Positions 17,141 to 25,831 of a DNA stretch of 64,000 nucleotides are shown piece after piece. The notes below the pieces were generated by a model. It made no database searches. It was not told the DNA's origin and saw only the letters and a list, made by a program, of their open reading frames with translations. A program made the translations under genes and the position numbers. The number at the start of each line of letters is the position of its first letter. Within the stretch, counting starts at the first letter, position 1. Source of the DNA: CAZSDW01 sp964605705. Its GTDB lineage: Bacteria; Fidelibacterota; UBA2242. The DNA lies in contig CAZSDW010000002.1 in the NCBI GenBank assembly GCA_964605705.1, positions 62,001 to 126,000 of the forward strand. Reading direction: 5' to 3'.

Positions 17141-19458
17141 AGCGCATAATACATATATTGCTGCTAATGTTTTTGGCAAGTCCTCTGACAGCGGTGAATA
17201 TATCGGGTTACGTGGTCGATCAGGAAACCGGCGAGACAATTATCGGTGTCAATGTCATGGTCGAGGGCAATGGACAGGGCGCGGCGACGGATGTTAAGGG
17301 ATTTTTCATTATCCGTAATTTGGAAGAAGGTCAGCATAGCTTACGATTTTCTCATATTGCCTATAAACCGTTAATCCAAACTTATACACTCTTTCGGAAG
17401 GACCTGCATCTCGGTGAAATTCCATTAGAGCCACAATCAATCCAGACTGAAGCGGTCGAAGTACTTGGACAGCGTGGCTCCATTATTCAGAAAGATATGG
17501 ATATTGCCAGTTTTGAGATGGACCCGATTATCCTCACCGAGATACCGCAGCTCGGCAAAGATGTTTTTCAGATGGTAAAACTGTCACCAAGCGTGACGGT
17601 TTCTGATCCATTTTCACCGCAATATTATGTGCGGGGCAGCGATCCCGGTGAAAATCTTGTCCAGTTGGATGGAATGACAATCTACAATCCGCAGCATTTT
17701 ATGGGGTCAAATGCGATTTTCAATCCCTATGCCATCAAAAACATTGAAATGCTGGTTGGTGGCTTCGATGCCGAGTACGGAGGACGAAATTCATCGATTT
17801 TAAATATCAGCTCAAGGGAAGGTCACCAGAGTGAAGTCCATGGAGAATTCAGACCGTCGATTTCGGGGCTTTCGGGAGCGCTGGAATTTCCTGCCGGACA
17901 AAATGCCACTGCGATGGTTTCCGGTAGAATGCTGACCGATGTGAGTTTTACAGTGATGATGGGATCACCAAATCTGATGGCGGATTTCAATGGCGCTTAT
18001 CAGAAGAGCTTTCGTAAAACCAAACTGCGGTTATCAGCATTTTATGCCCGGGATTATATGGATTACAGTATTGATGCCTTGATACTGTTTTTCCCCGAGA
18101 CAATATTTGAGGATTTCAAAGAAGGATATATTGCCAATACAAGCAATAAGGCTTTGGGTGTTCAAAGCAGCACGGTCCTGACGCCGAACCTGCTCCTGGA
18201 ATCACATCTCTACTATTCTGGCTCGGAGGTTGACAATAAAACCGCCTTTAGCTATTCCTTTAAGGATTCGACTTCCGAGACGGACTTTGCCATGGATTAC
18301 AGGACCCGGATCGAAAATTCCATTAATGATGTTACCTTTAAATCGCATCTGTCGTGGTTTACATTCTGGAACCAAAGCCTGAAACTGGGAATAGAAATCA
18401 ACCGCCTGCGGTTCATGAATCGGCTGGGCAGTTTTGATATTCAATCTGAGAAGTCGATCTATTTCACGACATTTCAAGCCTTTTTCCTGCAGGATAAAAT
18501 TGAATTTGGGAAATTGTTATTCAAAATCGGTGTTCGTAATTCGAGGGAGATTAATACAACTAAGTGGCGTCAGGAACCACGGATTTCAGCAACATTGAAG
18601 GTTTCAGACCTGACATTCAAATTGGCTTATGGTCACTATTATCAGTATTTGACGACATTGGATTCTAAAAACAATGAATTTGTTCAGTTCCTGGATTACT
18701 ATAATCCACTTGTGGGACTGGACCCACTCTTTTCAATTCACCATATATTTGGGATTGAGGGTAAAATTACTGAACGTCTCGATTATTCTTTTACGGCATA
18801 TTATAAAGATTTACGGACACTTTACCGGTCCAGTTATGAATCCGGCGGAATGGCGGTCAATCACCAAAGTCATTTTGAAAAAGGGAGCGGTGAATCCTAC
18901 GGATTCGAACTCCTGTTTCGGGGTGAAATCGGGAAATTATCCGGATGGGTAGGGTACACCTATACTCATGGTACCAGAAATTACCCAATGGTCCTGAATG
19001 GAAAAACCGTGCTCTTCGATGGCGACCAACCTCATAATTTCAAATCTGTTCTGCTTTATAAACTTACTGAAGATATCACTGCCAGCTCGACACTGCAGTT
19101 CACCTCTGGTTTTCCGAGAACCTGGGAAACCGGTATGTTGATGCACTATTATTATGATCCGTTGTGGAATGGTCTGGGTGCTGCGCCAACGAATATTACA
19201 CCGGTTAAAAATAATGTCCGCTACCCGCCGCGACTGATCTGGGACATCGGCTGGAAAAAGAAACTGCGGGATGGATTCGGTTACCATCTGGCTGAATATC
19301 TGGGCGCTGATGACGCCATTTTTGCAATGACAATACGTAACCTTCTGTTTCTGCACCGGGACCCGCAATATTACTTCTATTTCCCGAATTATGGTTATTA
19401 TGGTTTTGATTTTCAATTTCTGCCCAGCATATCAGCAGGTTACAGTATCAGGTTTTAA
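17137..19458 (+). CDS. TonB-dependent receptor with carboxypeptidase-like N-terminal domain
   Basis: The 773-residue outer-membrane protein has a signal peptide (1-19). A carboxypeptidase regulatory-like Ig domain (about 22-100) begins ISGYVVDQETGETIIGVNV. The plug (about 115-225) contains YYVRGSDPGENLVQLDGMTIYNP, and a long beta-barrel ends in aromatic FSAGYSIRF-like residues. This architecture is typical of FCB-group importers energised by TonB. No SusD is adjacent. Instead a DUF4249-like lipoprotein follows, an arrangement also common in Bacteroidetes. The ligand is unknown. It shares a stop/start overlap with the gene before it. Confidence 0.9.
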   Translation: MKRIIHILLLMFLASPLTAVNISGYVVDQETGETIIGVNVMVEGNGQGAATDVKGFFIIRNLEEGQHSLRFSHIAYKPLIQTYTLFRKDLHLGEIPLEPQSIQTEAVEVLGQRGSIIQKDMDIASFEMDPIILTEIPQLGKDVFQMVKLSPSVTVSDPFSPQYYVRGSDPGENLVQLDGMTIYNPQHFMGSNAIFNPYAIKNIEMLVGGFDAEYGGRNSSILNISSREGHQSEVHGEFRPSISGLSGALEFPAGQNATAMVSGRMLTDVSFTVMMGSPNLMADFNGAYQKSFRKTKLRLSAFYARDYMDYSIDALILFFPETIFEDFKEGYIANTSNKALGVQSSTVLTPNLLLESHLYYSGSEVDNKTAFSYSFKDSTSETDFAMDYRTRIENSINDVTFKSHLSWFTFWNQSLKLGIEINRLRFMNRLGSFDIQSEKSIYFTTFQAFFLQDKIEFGKLLFKIGVRNSREINTTKWRQEPRISATLKVSDLTFKLAYGHYYQYLTTLDSKNNEFVQFLDYYNPLVGLDPLFSIHHIFGIEGKITERLDYSFTAYYKDLRTLYRSSYESGGMAVNHQSHFEKGSGESYGFELLFRGEIGKLSGWVGYTYTHGTRNYPMVLNGKTVLFDGDQPHNFKSVLLYKLTEDITASSTLQFTSGFPRTWETGMLMHYYYDPLWNGLGAAPTNITPVKNNVRYPPRLIWDIGWKKKLRDGFGYHLAEYLGADDAIFAMTIRNLLFLHRDPQYYFYFPNYGYYGFDFQFLPSISAGYSIRF

Positions 19459-19459
19459 G

Positions 19460-20239
19460 ATGATGAAGCAATTAAAAATACTATTTTTTATCCTGGCGGT
19501 TTGCCTGATAGGGATGAATACCTGTGATTTGCCGACTGATCCGGGACCGATGCCCAAAGATTTGATCGATACAAGATTTGAACCGGGACTGAATATTTTT
19601 GGTGTTTTGCGGGCGGACAGCGTCAGCGGCAGCTCCTTTATCCATGTGGAGAAAGCGCTCCTGACAGAAGAGATGTATAGCGAATCGGATATATTTGATT
19701 CGACAGTTATTGTTCAGGTAACTGACACGCTGACCGGTGAAACGTTTGATTTTAATGCAATTGAGGATACAACGCATCGCGGATACTATTATAATGATGA
19801 ATTTTATCCCGAGCCCGGACATTATTACACGATTGAAATCCAATCGGACAGTTTGCCAACACTGACCGCCGGGACGACAGTTCCGATGCAGCCACAGATC
19901 ACTTCAAGTACTCTTTCAATTGAAACTAACAAAGTATGCTTTGATCTGCAGCTGACTGCGGATACTTATCAATATAACTTTTACCTGTTCGTGGGCGAAG
20001 ATATCATTGAAAAACAGATTGCCAATGACAAATCCGGTACGACCACAGTAAGCATTGATTTTCCCGAATCCGCAGGTTCCCCAACCGGATTGGTTATCAT
20101 CGGATACGACCGGAACCTGACGGAGTATTTGAATTCCTCACCAGCTTTTATACCCCAAACCTTTCACGAAATGGTCAATACAGTTAAAAACGGCTACGGA
20201 TGTTTTGGGTCGCTGGCGGTGATGACAATTGGATTATAG
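19460..20239 (+). CDS. DUF4249-like lipoprotein
   Basis: The ATG at 19460 lies one base after the receptor stop and gives a product of 259 residues. It has a lipoprotein-type signal sequence (MMKQLKILFFILAVCLIGMNTC). The lipobox is imperfect, with Cys near 22 following MNT. The mature part is beta-rich with repeats of DSVSGSSFIHVEKA and VQVTDTLTGETFDF type, resembling the DUF4249 family found next to TonB receptors in Bacteroidetes. It is probably an outer-membrane lipoprotein serving the receptor. The family match is by pattern only, so I hold it moderately. A palindromic repeat follows after 30 bases. Confidence 0.6.
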   Translation: MMKQLKILFFILAVCLIGMNTCDLPTDPGPMPKDLIDTRFEPGLNIFGVLRADSVSGSSFIHVEKALLTEEMYSESDIFDSTVIVQVTDTLTGETFDFNAIEDTTHRGYYYNDEFYPEPGHYYTIEIQSDSLPTLTAGTTVPMQPQITSSTLSIETNKVCFDLQLTADTYQYNFYLFVGEDIIEKQIANDKSGTTTVSIDFPESAGSPTGLVIIGYDRNLTEYLNSSPAFIPQTFHEMVNTVKNGYGCFGSLAVMTIGL

Positions 20240-20270
20240 ATGACTTCAAATATTCTCCCCGGAGAGTTGA

Positions 20271-20307
20271 AACCTTCACAAGGATAAAAATTATCCTTCT
20301 GAAGGTT
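20271..20307. repeat. Palindromic repeat, copy 1 (left of R-M module)
   Basis: AACCTTCACAAGGATAA and TTATCCTTCTGAAGGTT form a 17-base inverted repeat with one mismatch around an AAA loop. Each arm is itself a partial palindrome (AACCTT...AAGG). It lies between the lipoprotein stop and the end of the restriction gene on the other strand, so it could also serve as a convergent terminator. Related copies occur at 22370-22441, 28656-28669 and 31907-31920. Confidence 0.8.
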
Positions 20308-20334
20308 CAGAGTTCGGAAATGCTAAACTGGGAA

Positions 20335-20974
20335 TTATTTTCTTAATTTCAGTCTGTTGATTTCCTGCTGGATTTCGGGGATTACTTCCTGATTATGGAT
20401 GACTTTTTTCCCGTCATGTTTGATTGAGAACAGGTAAAAAACTTTGCCACCAAATTCTTGGGTGAATTTTTTGTGGGTTTCTTTTTGAAATCCTTTTTCT
20501 TTGTAGATTTGGGAAATATGTGTGACTCCACTGACCGGTTTGATTTGTAATCCAATGTACTTGTCGAAGATTTTTATAAAGAAATCAACGTTGTACAATC
20601 GATCCCAGTTGTCCGGCGCCGGTTCGATTTTAACTTCGAGTAATTTTTGTAATTGTCCGTATATTGTATTTATTTCAGTAGTATAGCCGTCAAATGTTCG
20701 ATCAATAACTAACTGGTATATGTAATTGATGCAATCATCTTCGGTGATGTTTTCCACTTCAGCAGCGATGACTTCTGTAATTTTCACATAGAGTTTGCGT
20801 CCGAGTTCTTCGATATGGTCACGTGTTCTGACGTTTTTAAATTATATGTTCGCCATGTATCAATATCTCTTTGGGAGAACATTTTCGGATTTCTTCGGAA
20901 ACGGCGCCGACATTCCGCTTAAAATTCAATTGAAAGCGGTTCATTGCCGAGTTAAGGATCCATTCTTTAGCCAT
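20335..20974 (-). pseudogene. MjaI-type restriction endonuclease gene, frameshifted
   Basis: The reading frame begins at ATG 20974, overlapping the methyltransferase stop by 8 bases, and encodes MAKEWILNSAMNRFQLNFKR, which I recognise as the start of MjaI-family endonucleases (target CTAG). That frame ends at a TAA at 20837-20839. The conserved continuation (NVRTRDHIEELGRKLYVKITEVIAAEV) lies in another frame that runs to 20335. A third frame gives DTWRTYNL between them, so one or two small indels near 20835-20870 split the gene. The downstream part keeps NVDFFIKIFDKYIGLQIKPVS, the likely catalytic core. As written, no full-length enzyme can be made. Either the nuclease is dead or the sequence has indel errors at short repeats. 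Confidence 0.75.
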
Positions 20975-22268
20975 GAGCTGCTCGCAGATAGTCATGAAAT
21001 TTGTTCATATATTTGTAATCATAGTGGTCGTCCACATCCGTCAGACCATTTTTTAACAAGTGGGCGTTGATAAAGGTTTTATTTTTCAGATAAAGGTAAC
21101 AAAGTAAATTATTTTCTTCGTCGTGTTTTATTTTGTCGAATTTTAAAAATACTTTCTGACCATTTAATTTTTCTTTAAGATAATTGACTGCCTTACCGTT
21201 TTGTGATTTATCTTCTTTTATACCAAGTAATCGGACGGTTAATCCATTATTTAATAATATTTTTTCAGGAGAAATAACCTCTTTTACGGTATAATAATCT
21301 TCCCGTTCATGGTTACTATTCGTGTCAATCCGTGAACCGAAATTCAATTTTTTAGGATCAATTTTTTTATCCAGATCATGGGGGTCTTTAAAAATGTAGG
21401 TAAGTTTTTGAATTTCTTTTTTGAAGTCGATTTTAAGATTAGACTGTTCGAGAAAATCAAAGCTTGTTCCGAATATATCAGACTGATCCATATTTAATTT
21501 TTTCCTGATAATTGGAATAAACTCTTTGTTTATTTCATATCCAATTGAACTTCTTCCGGTATTTAATGCTGCCAGGGAAGTAGTCCCACTACCCAGAAAA
21601 GGATCGAGGACGATATCGCCGACAAAGGAAAACATTCTCAATAAGCGCCGTGGTAATTCCTCAGGAAACATTGCTATATGTCCATCTTGTTTCGCACCTC
21701 CGAAATTCCAGTGTCCTGAAAAGTAGTTATTCCATTCCTCCTTGGTTAATCTGGATAATTCCTTATTTTCACGGCTTGGTTTTTTGGATGTTCCCAATTT
21801 TTTAAAAATTAGAATAAATTCATAATCAATTTTTAGGATTCCATTCCTTGGAAAGGGGAAGCTGCCCATTATTGTCGCTCCGCCGCTTGTGTTGGTAGTA
21901 GTCACTTTTTGCCAGATAATAGCTCCCATATAGTCGAATCCAATACTTTCACAGAATTTTATAATTTCGGTTCTGATTGGAATGACTTTGTATCTACCAT
22001 AGTAAATCGACCTTGCGAATTGGTCTCCAATATTGATGCAGAGTCGGCAACCATTATCTAAAACACGATAACATTCTTTCCATACAAGGTTTAAATTATT
22101 TATATAATTTTCGTAAGTATCGTTGTAACCTATTTGTCGTTTAGTACCATAGTCCTTTAATTGCCAATACGGAGGAGAAGTAATTACTAAATGTACTGAT
22201 TTTTCGGGCAATTCTGCCATTTGTCGGCTATCGCCGTTGATTATTTTATGATGGGTTTTCACGTTCAA
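20967..22268 (-). CDS. DNA methyltransferase (TSPPYW type) with C-terminal SNase-like domain
   Basis: The 433-residue product has the catalytic motif TSPPYW (SPPY at 31-34), typical of N4-cytosine and some beta-class adenine methyltransferases. The AdoMet-binding motif DPFLGSGTT lies near 220, so the motif order is that of beta-class enzymes. Because an MjaI-like endonuclease gene overlaps its stop, the target is probably CTAG and the product probably N4-methylcytosine. Residues about 315-425 do not belong to the methylase fold. VRLLGI, an alternating helix/strand pattern and HLLKNGLTDVDDHYDY resemble a staphylococcal-nuclease (OB) domain. The first catalytic Arg is kept, but the second Arg region reads EENNLLCYLY, so the nuclease activity is probably lost. 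Confidence 0.85.
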   Translation of the reverse strand: MNVKTHHKIINGDSRQMAELPEKSVHLVITSPPYWQLKDYGTKRQIGYNDTYENYINNLNLVWKECYRVLDNGCRLCINIGDQFARSIYYGRYKVIPIRTEIIKFCESIGFDYMGAIIWQKVTTTNTSGGATIMGSFPFPRNGILKIDYEFILIFKKLGTSKKPSRENKELSRLTKEEWNNYFSGHWNFGGAKQDGHIAMFPEELPRRLLRMFSFVGDIVLDPFLGSGTTSLAALNTGRSSIGYEINKEFIPIIRKKLNMDQSDIFGTSFDFLEQSNLKIDFKKEIQKLTYIFKDPHDLDKKIDPKKLNFGSRIDTNSNHEREDYYTVKEVISPEKILLNNGLTVRLLGIKEDKSQNGKAVNYLKEKLNGQKVFLKFDKIKHDEENNLLCYLYLKNKTFINAHLLKNGLTDVDDHYDYKYMNKFHDYLRAAHG

Positions 22269-22369
22269 AATTTAGCTTCGTACTTAGATTGTATTTTTAA
22301 TATAATGAAATTCGAAATGATTCACAACAGTCGCTGTGCTCTCTCATAATGACTGGAAATTTTGGATTT

Positions 22370-22441
22370 GGAACCTTTAGAAGGATAACAATAAATTTGC
22401 AGTTTGTCAGAAAATCGGTCAAATATCCTTCTGAAGGTTCC
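22370..22441. repeat. Palindromic repeat, copy 2 (right of R-M module)
   Basis: GGAACCTTTAGAAGGATA (22370-22387) and TATCCTTCTGAAGGTTCC (22424-22441) form an 18-base inverted repeat with one mismatch, separated by 36 bases with no evident structure. The arms match those at 20271-20307. It lies between the methyltransferase start and the end of the DUF2804 gene, so the R-M pair sits between two copies. Confidence 0.8.
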
Positions 22442-22457
22442 CCGTTAGTTTATATTC

Positions 22458-23480
22458 CTACCACCGGTTCATGACCTTTTCCGCAAAGCCGAGGAAATCG
22501 CTCATGATGATTTCCTTTCCGTCATCCAGAATTGCTTTTCCGGAAAACCTGCCAATGACCTGGTGCTGATCGGATTGCAGAAACAGCAGGTTGGTGTTGG
22601 AATGACGATCAAGAATGGGCTGAAAATCCATCTCAAAGCGGCTGTCATTGCTGCTGAAAGTCCAGGATTTCAGGTAGCTGTCGGCGGGAATGTGAAATTC
22701 CACCTGGTCGAGTTTATGGACCTTACCATTGAAGAATAGCAGGTTTTCGGTGGCTCTCGACGTATCGCCGAAGCCGTAACCGATATTGAAGCCGAAAAGA
22801 TCATTGCCGACTTTTCCTGAAGCGGAGCCCCAGTACCAGGTGTTATTATAAGTCCAGACGCCGCGTCCCCAGTCGAGCACACCGAAGGATTTCCGCGGAT
22901 CGAAAGGTATTGTTCGGTCACCGAGCGTCAACTTACCTTCGGCAGGCATGCAGTTAACTTTCTGGTTATAGTAAAAGGCGTGCTTATTTTTCGGAAAGGG
23001 CGTTGCTATGACCATAGTTTCATAACGATCCGGTTGATTTAGCCGGATATTCGCCTCCAGTGTCTGCTTATCTTTGAAGTTCCTGAAGGCAACTTCGATA
23101 AGCCGCTCTTCTTTCTTCCTGATAAATTTCATCGAAACGGTTTTGTTTTCAAAAAGGACATCGCCGGTTTTTGATGATACGGGCATCTTGAATTTTCCCA
23201 AGGGGAATAGGGTAATCAGGTCTTTGGATATCTCTTCCGGTTTCTCAAAATCAAAGACTGTGGCAGCAATGAATCCCATATAACCATTATCAGCGATGGT
23301 AAAGGACACTCCGGCATTATCCGAAAGAATACAGTAGTAATCCCATTCCTTGATTTTAAATCTGGGTGCTTTTATATCATTCCGGCTATACTCAAGAATT
23401 AGATCTCTCGACCAGCCGGGATTGTTCGGAACGCCATCGGAATTGAGCAGTCGTGCGGGAGAGATAATTTCAGTTTGCAT
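22458..23480 (-). CDS. DUF2804 domain protein
   Basis: The 340-residue product matches the DUF2804 family. It has beta-rich sequence with FDPRKSFGVLDWGRGVWTYNNTWYWGSASG near 205-235 and a C-terminal LGFAEKVMNRW. The biochemical role of this family is unknown. The start is placed at ATG 23480, which has GAGG eight bases upstream. An in-frame ATG at 23507 would add nine residues without a better site. There is no signal peptide or membrane segment. It stands alone, facing away from the LapA-like gene. Confidence 0.82.
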   Translation of the reverse strand: MQTEIISPARLLNSDGVPNNPGWSRDLILEYSRNDIKAPRFKIKEWDYYCILSDNAGVSFTIADNGYMGFIAATVFDFEKPEEISKDLITLFPLGKFKMPVSSKTGDVLFENKTVSMKFIRKKEERLIEVAFRNFKDKQTLEANIRLNQPDRYETMVIATPFPKNKHAFYYNQKVNCMPAEGKLTLGDRTIPFDPRKSFGVLDWGRGVWTYNNTWYWGSASGKVGNDLFGFNIGYGFGDTSRATENLLFFNGKVHKLDQVEFHIPADSYLKSWTFSSNDSRFEMDFQPILDRHSNTNLLFLQSDQHQVIGRFSGKAILDDGKEIIMSDFLGFAEKVMNRW

Positions 23481-23647
23481 AGTGCCTCTTTTTCTATTTA
23501 TAGCCATCTGGAGTCAAATATTCATCAGAAAGGAATGAATGTCAATGATTTTGCACGTGAATAATTGTAATTACTTTAGATGCAAATAAATCAGAAATTG
23601 TTTAAGTTTGAATTGTTAAAAGATTATAACAAGGAGAGAGGATTGCT

Positions 23648-23878
23648 ATGGAAAATAGCCTGAAGTTCAAACTGATTATTGGGCTGGTCATTGCCGCGCT
23701 GGTTGTCGTTTTTATCGTACAGAATGTTGCCGTCGTTGACATTAAATTTTTATTCTGGAAACTGTCTATGTCCCGGTCTTTAATGATGTTTTTCCTGGTC
23801 ATTATCGGGATGATCGCCGGCTGGTTCTTAAAAGGAGCAGCTGTTCGCCGGAAGAATGAGCATCTTGATAATTCATAA
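23648..23878 (+). CDS. LapA-domain small membrane protein (DUF1049)
   Basis: The 76-residue protein has two hydrophobic helices (about 7-25 and 43-62) around the motif VFIVQNVAVVDIKFLFWKLSMSRS, which is diagnostic of the LapA/DUF1049 family. E. coli LapA works with LapB at the inner membrane in LPS control, and I do not know the role outside enterobacteria. A good AAGGAGAGAGG site precedes the ATG. It is followed by a permease gene after 26 bases, probably in one transcript. Confidence 0.85.
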   Translation: MENSLKFKLIIGLVIAALVVVFIVQNVAVVDIKFLFWKLSMSRSLMMFFLVIIGMIAGWFLKGAAVRRKNEHLDNS

Positions 23879-23904
23879 GGGATATTCCGTAGAAGGATAA
23901 TAAT

Positions 23905-25275
23905 TTGAAAGCAGTACTTCTAAGCATTGTTCTTGCGTTGATATATGGATTGTGTTATCTCGCTGGTCTTGATTTTTTACATACCTGGGTGACGCTGGTT
24001 TTTTCCGGATCAATTCTGGGAACCCTGCTGTTCTGGGATTTGCGGCTCAGCTTCATGTTTATCGGCAGCGCCTTACTGTTTCTCGGTGGAAATGTCGATC
24101 TGGGGCATTTTATTCAGTATGCCTCCTTCGATGTTATCCTCTTTCTGGTCGGGATGATGATTGTTGTCGCGATGGTAAAAAATTCCGGAATATTTCATTT
24201 AACTCTGCAACATCTCATGCGACTTCCGAAAATGAACGGATTATTTCTATTCGTTATTATACTGGGTACCGGAGCGCTTCTTTCGGCATTAATGGGAGAG
24301 ATTGCGTCAACCCTGATCCTGATAGTAATTATTTTTGATATTTGTGCTCAACTCGATTTAGATCCGATTCCGCTGGTCATTGCCTCGGTTGTCACCACTA
24401 ATATTGGATCAGCCGCAACGCTTTTAGGTAATCCGGTCGGCGTTTTGATTGCGCTCAGGGCAAATCTGTCGTTTGTGGATTTTTTAACCCATGCCCTTCC
24501 GGTAACGTTAATCGTTTTGTTAATTACGATTGCCATATTATTCATGTGGTTTAGAAAATATGTCAAGGAATTGTCTATAAAATTAGTGGACCAACGATCC
24601 CGGTTGGTTTCCATGCCAATGACCGAAATTGATCGGGATTCGATTGCCAGCCTGATTGTTTTTGGGATTACGATTCTTGCGATTTCGATCCATTCGGTTT
24701 TGGAAAGATGGTTGCATGTTGCGGATAATGACCTGCTGATAATGATCCCTGTTTGTGCCGCCGGAGTTGTGATGGCAATACGCAAAGAGCAGGTTCACCA
24801 GTATATCGAAAAAGAAGTTGAATGGACATCATTACTGTTTTTCATTTTTCTGTTTGCCGAAACCGGTGTGCTGCAGGCTTCTGGACTGGCGGATAAAGTT
24901 GGGCAGGGGATATTAAACATTGCAGGAGAATCGACCCGCTTATTGCAGGGAATCACCCTCGTCGCGACCGGTCTCCTCTCCAGCGTGCTGGATAATACAG
25001 TAGTTGTTGCAACATTTATTCCCTTGGTAAAAGGCATGGGTGATGCCGGAATTCAAATCGGTTCGTTGTGGTGGTGTATCCTGTTTGGCGCCTGTATCGG
25101 AGGTAATATCACCACCATTGGTTCAGCCGCCAATATTGTCGCAATCGGATTACTGGAAAAGGAAAAGAAATTGACCATACCATTCATGAAGTGGTTGTGG
25201 ATCGGTTTGCTGACCGGCTTCATCGGATTTCTGGTCAGTTTCGGTGCGGTCTTACTCTTTCCGGTATTTCGATAG
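23905..25275 (+). CDS. SLC13/ArsB-type anion or sodium symporter family permease
   Basis: The 456-residue polytopic membrane protein has about eleven hydrophobic segments. It belongs to the ion transporter superfamily, with paired signature regions. The first repeat has FDVILFLVGMMI and LLSALMGEIASTLILI with NIGSAATLLGNPVG. The second has SSVLDNTVVVATFIPLVKG and GGNITTIGSAANIVA. The LLGNP and GSAANI motifs suggest a substrate site of the NhaD/ArsB/SLC13 kind. Substrate is unknown. The start is TTG at 23905 with GAAGGA upstream, because no ATG precedes the conserved region. Confidence 0.82.
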   Translation: MKAVLLSIVLALIYGLCYLAGLDFLHTWVTLVFSGSILGTLLFWDLRLSFMFIGSALLFLGGNVDLGHFIQYASFDVILFLVGMMIVVAMVKNSGIFHLTLQHLMRLPKMNGLFLFVIILGTGALLSALMGEIASTLILIVIIFDICAQLDLDPIPLVIASVVTTNIGSAATLLGNPVGVLIALRANLSFVDFLTHALPVTLIVLLITIAILFMWFRKYVKELSIKLVDQRSRLVSMPMTEIDRDSIASLIVFGITILAISIHSVLERWLHVADNDLLIMIPVCAAGVVMAIRKEQVHQYIEKEVEWTSLLFFIFLFAETGVLQASGLADKVGQGILNIAGESTRLLQGITLVATGLLSSVLDNTVVVATFIPLVKGMGDAGIQIGSLWWCILFGACIGGNITTIGSAANIVAIGLLEKEKKLTIPFMKWLWIGLLTGFIGFLVSFGAVLLFPVFR

Positions 25276-25333
25276 TTATTGCCGGGTATTGAGCATACCG
25301 GAGAGGATAAAGTTTATTAATGAGGAGCTTCTT

Positions 25334-25798
25334 ATGATTAAAAAACATTTGCATTTCGGCATAATGTTCGGTTTAATCTGTATAATTTGTGTGCAATTTT
25401 CCTGTGATCGGAGGGAGTCTGGCGCTGCTCAGAAAAATGAGGAAAAATTTTTCGCTCTAACCCATTTTCTGAATGAAAATATTGATGAGGGGATTGTGTT
25501 TGTTTCCATGGATGGAATGATTCAGGAGGCGAATCAGAAATATCTTGATCTCATCGGCTATCCATTGGAAGAAGCCCGTCAATTGACCTACGAGCAGATT
25601 ACACCGGAAAAGTGGCATGCCATGGAAAATGACCTGAGAATCAACCAGGTCATGAAACGCGGCTTCTGTGATGTTTATGAAAAGGAATATATCCGTATGG
25701 ATGATTCGCTTGTATCGATCATGACCCAAGCCTGGCTGATTAAAGATGAAGCCGGAAATCCCTGGCGCTTGATGGGAATTATCCGTCAAATTGATTGA
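25334..25798 (+). CDS. Stand-alone PAS-domain lipoprotein
   Basis: The ATG at 25334, preceded by GAGGAG, gives a 154-residue product. It begins with a lipoprotein signal (MIKKHLHFGIMFGLICIICVQFSC, lipobox Cys 24). A single PAS domain (about 45-154) follows, with DEGIVFVSMDGMIQEANQKYLDLIGYPLEEA and a closing DEAGNPWRLMGIIRQID. There is no kinase, cyclase or DNA-binding output. A secreted, membrane-tethered PAS without an effector is unusual. It could be a periplasmic ligand or redox sensor acting through another protein. The following gene encodes another lipoprotein. Confidence 0.72.
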   Translation: MIKKHLHFGIMFGLICIICVQFSCDRRESGAAQKNEEKFFALTHFLNENIDEGIVFVSMDGMIQEANQKYLDLIGYPLEEARQLTYEQITPEKWHAMENDLRINQVMKRGFCDVYEKEYIRMDDSLVSIMTQAWLIKDEAGNPWRLMGIIRQID

Positions 25799-25831
25799 TA
25801 ATAAGCTCGATTCGGTTTCAGTTATATTTTG

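Noticed and set aside
20787..21070. Plus-strand frame of 91 residues opposite the R-M junction
   Set aside because: It is antisense to the restriction and methylase genes, has no ribosome binding site and no family resemblance.
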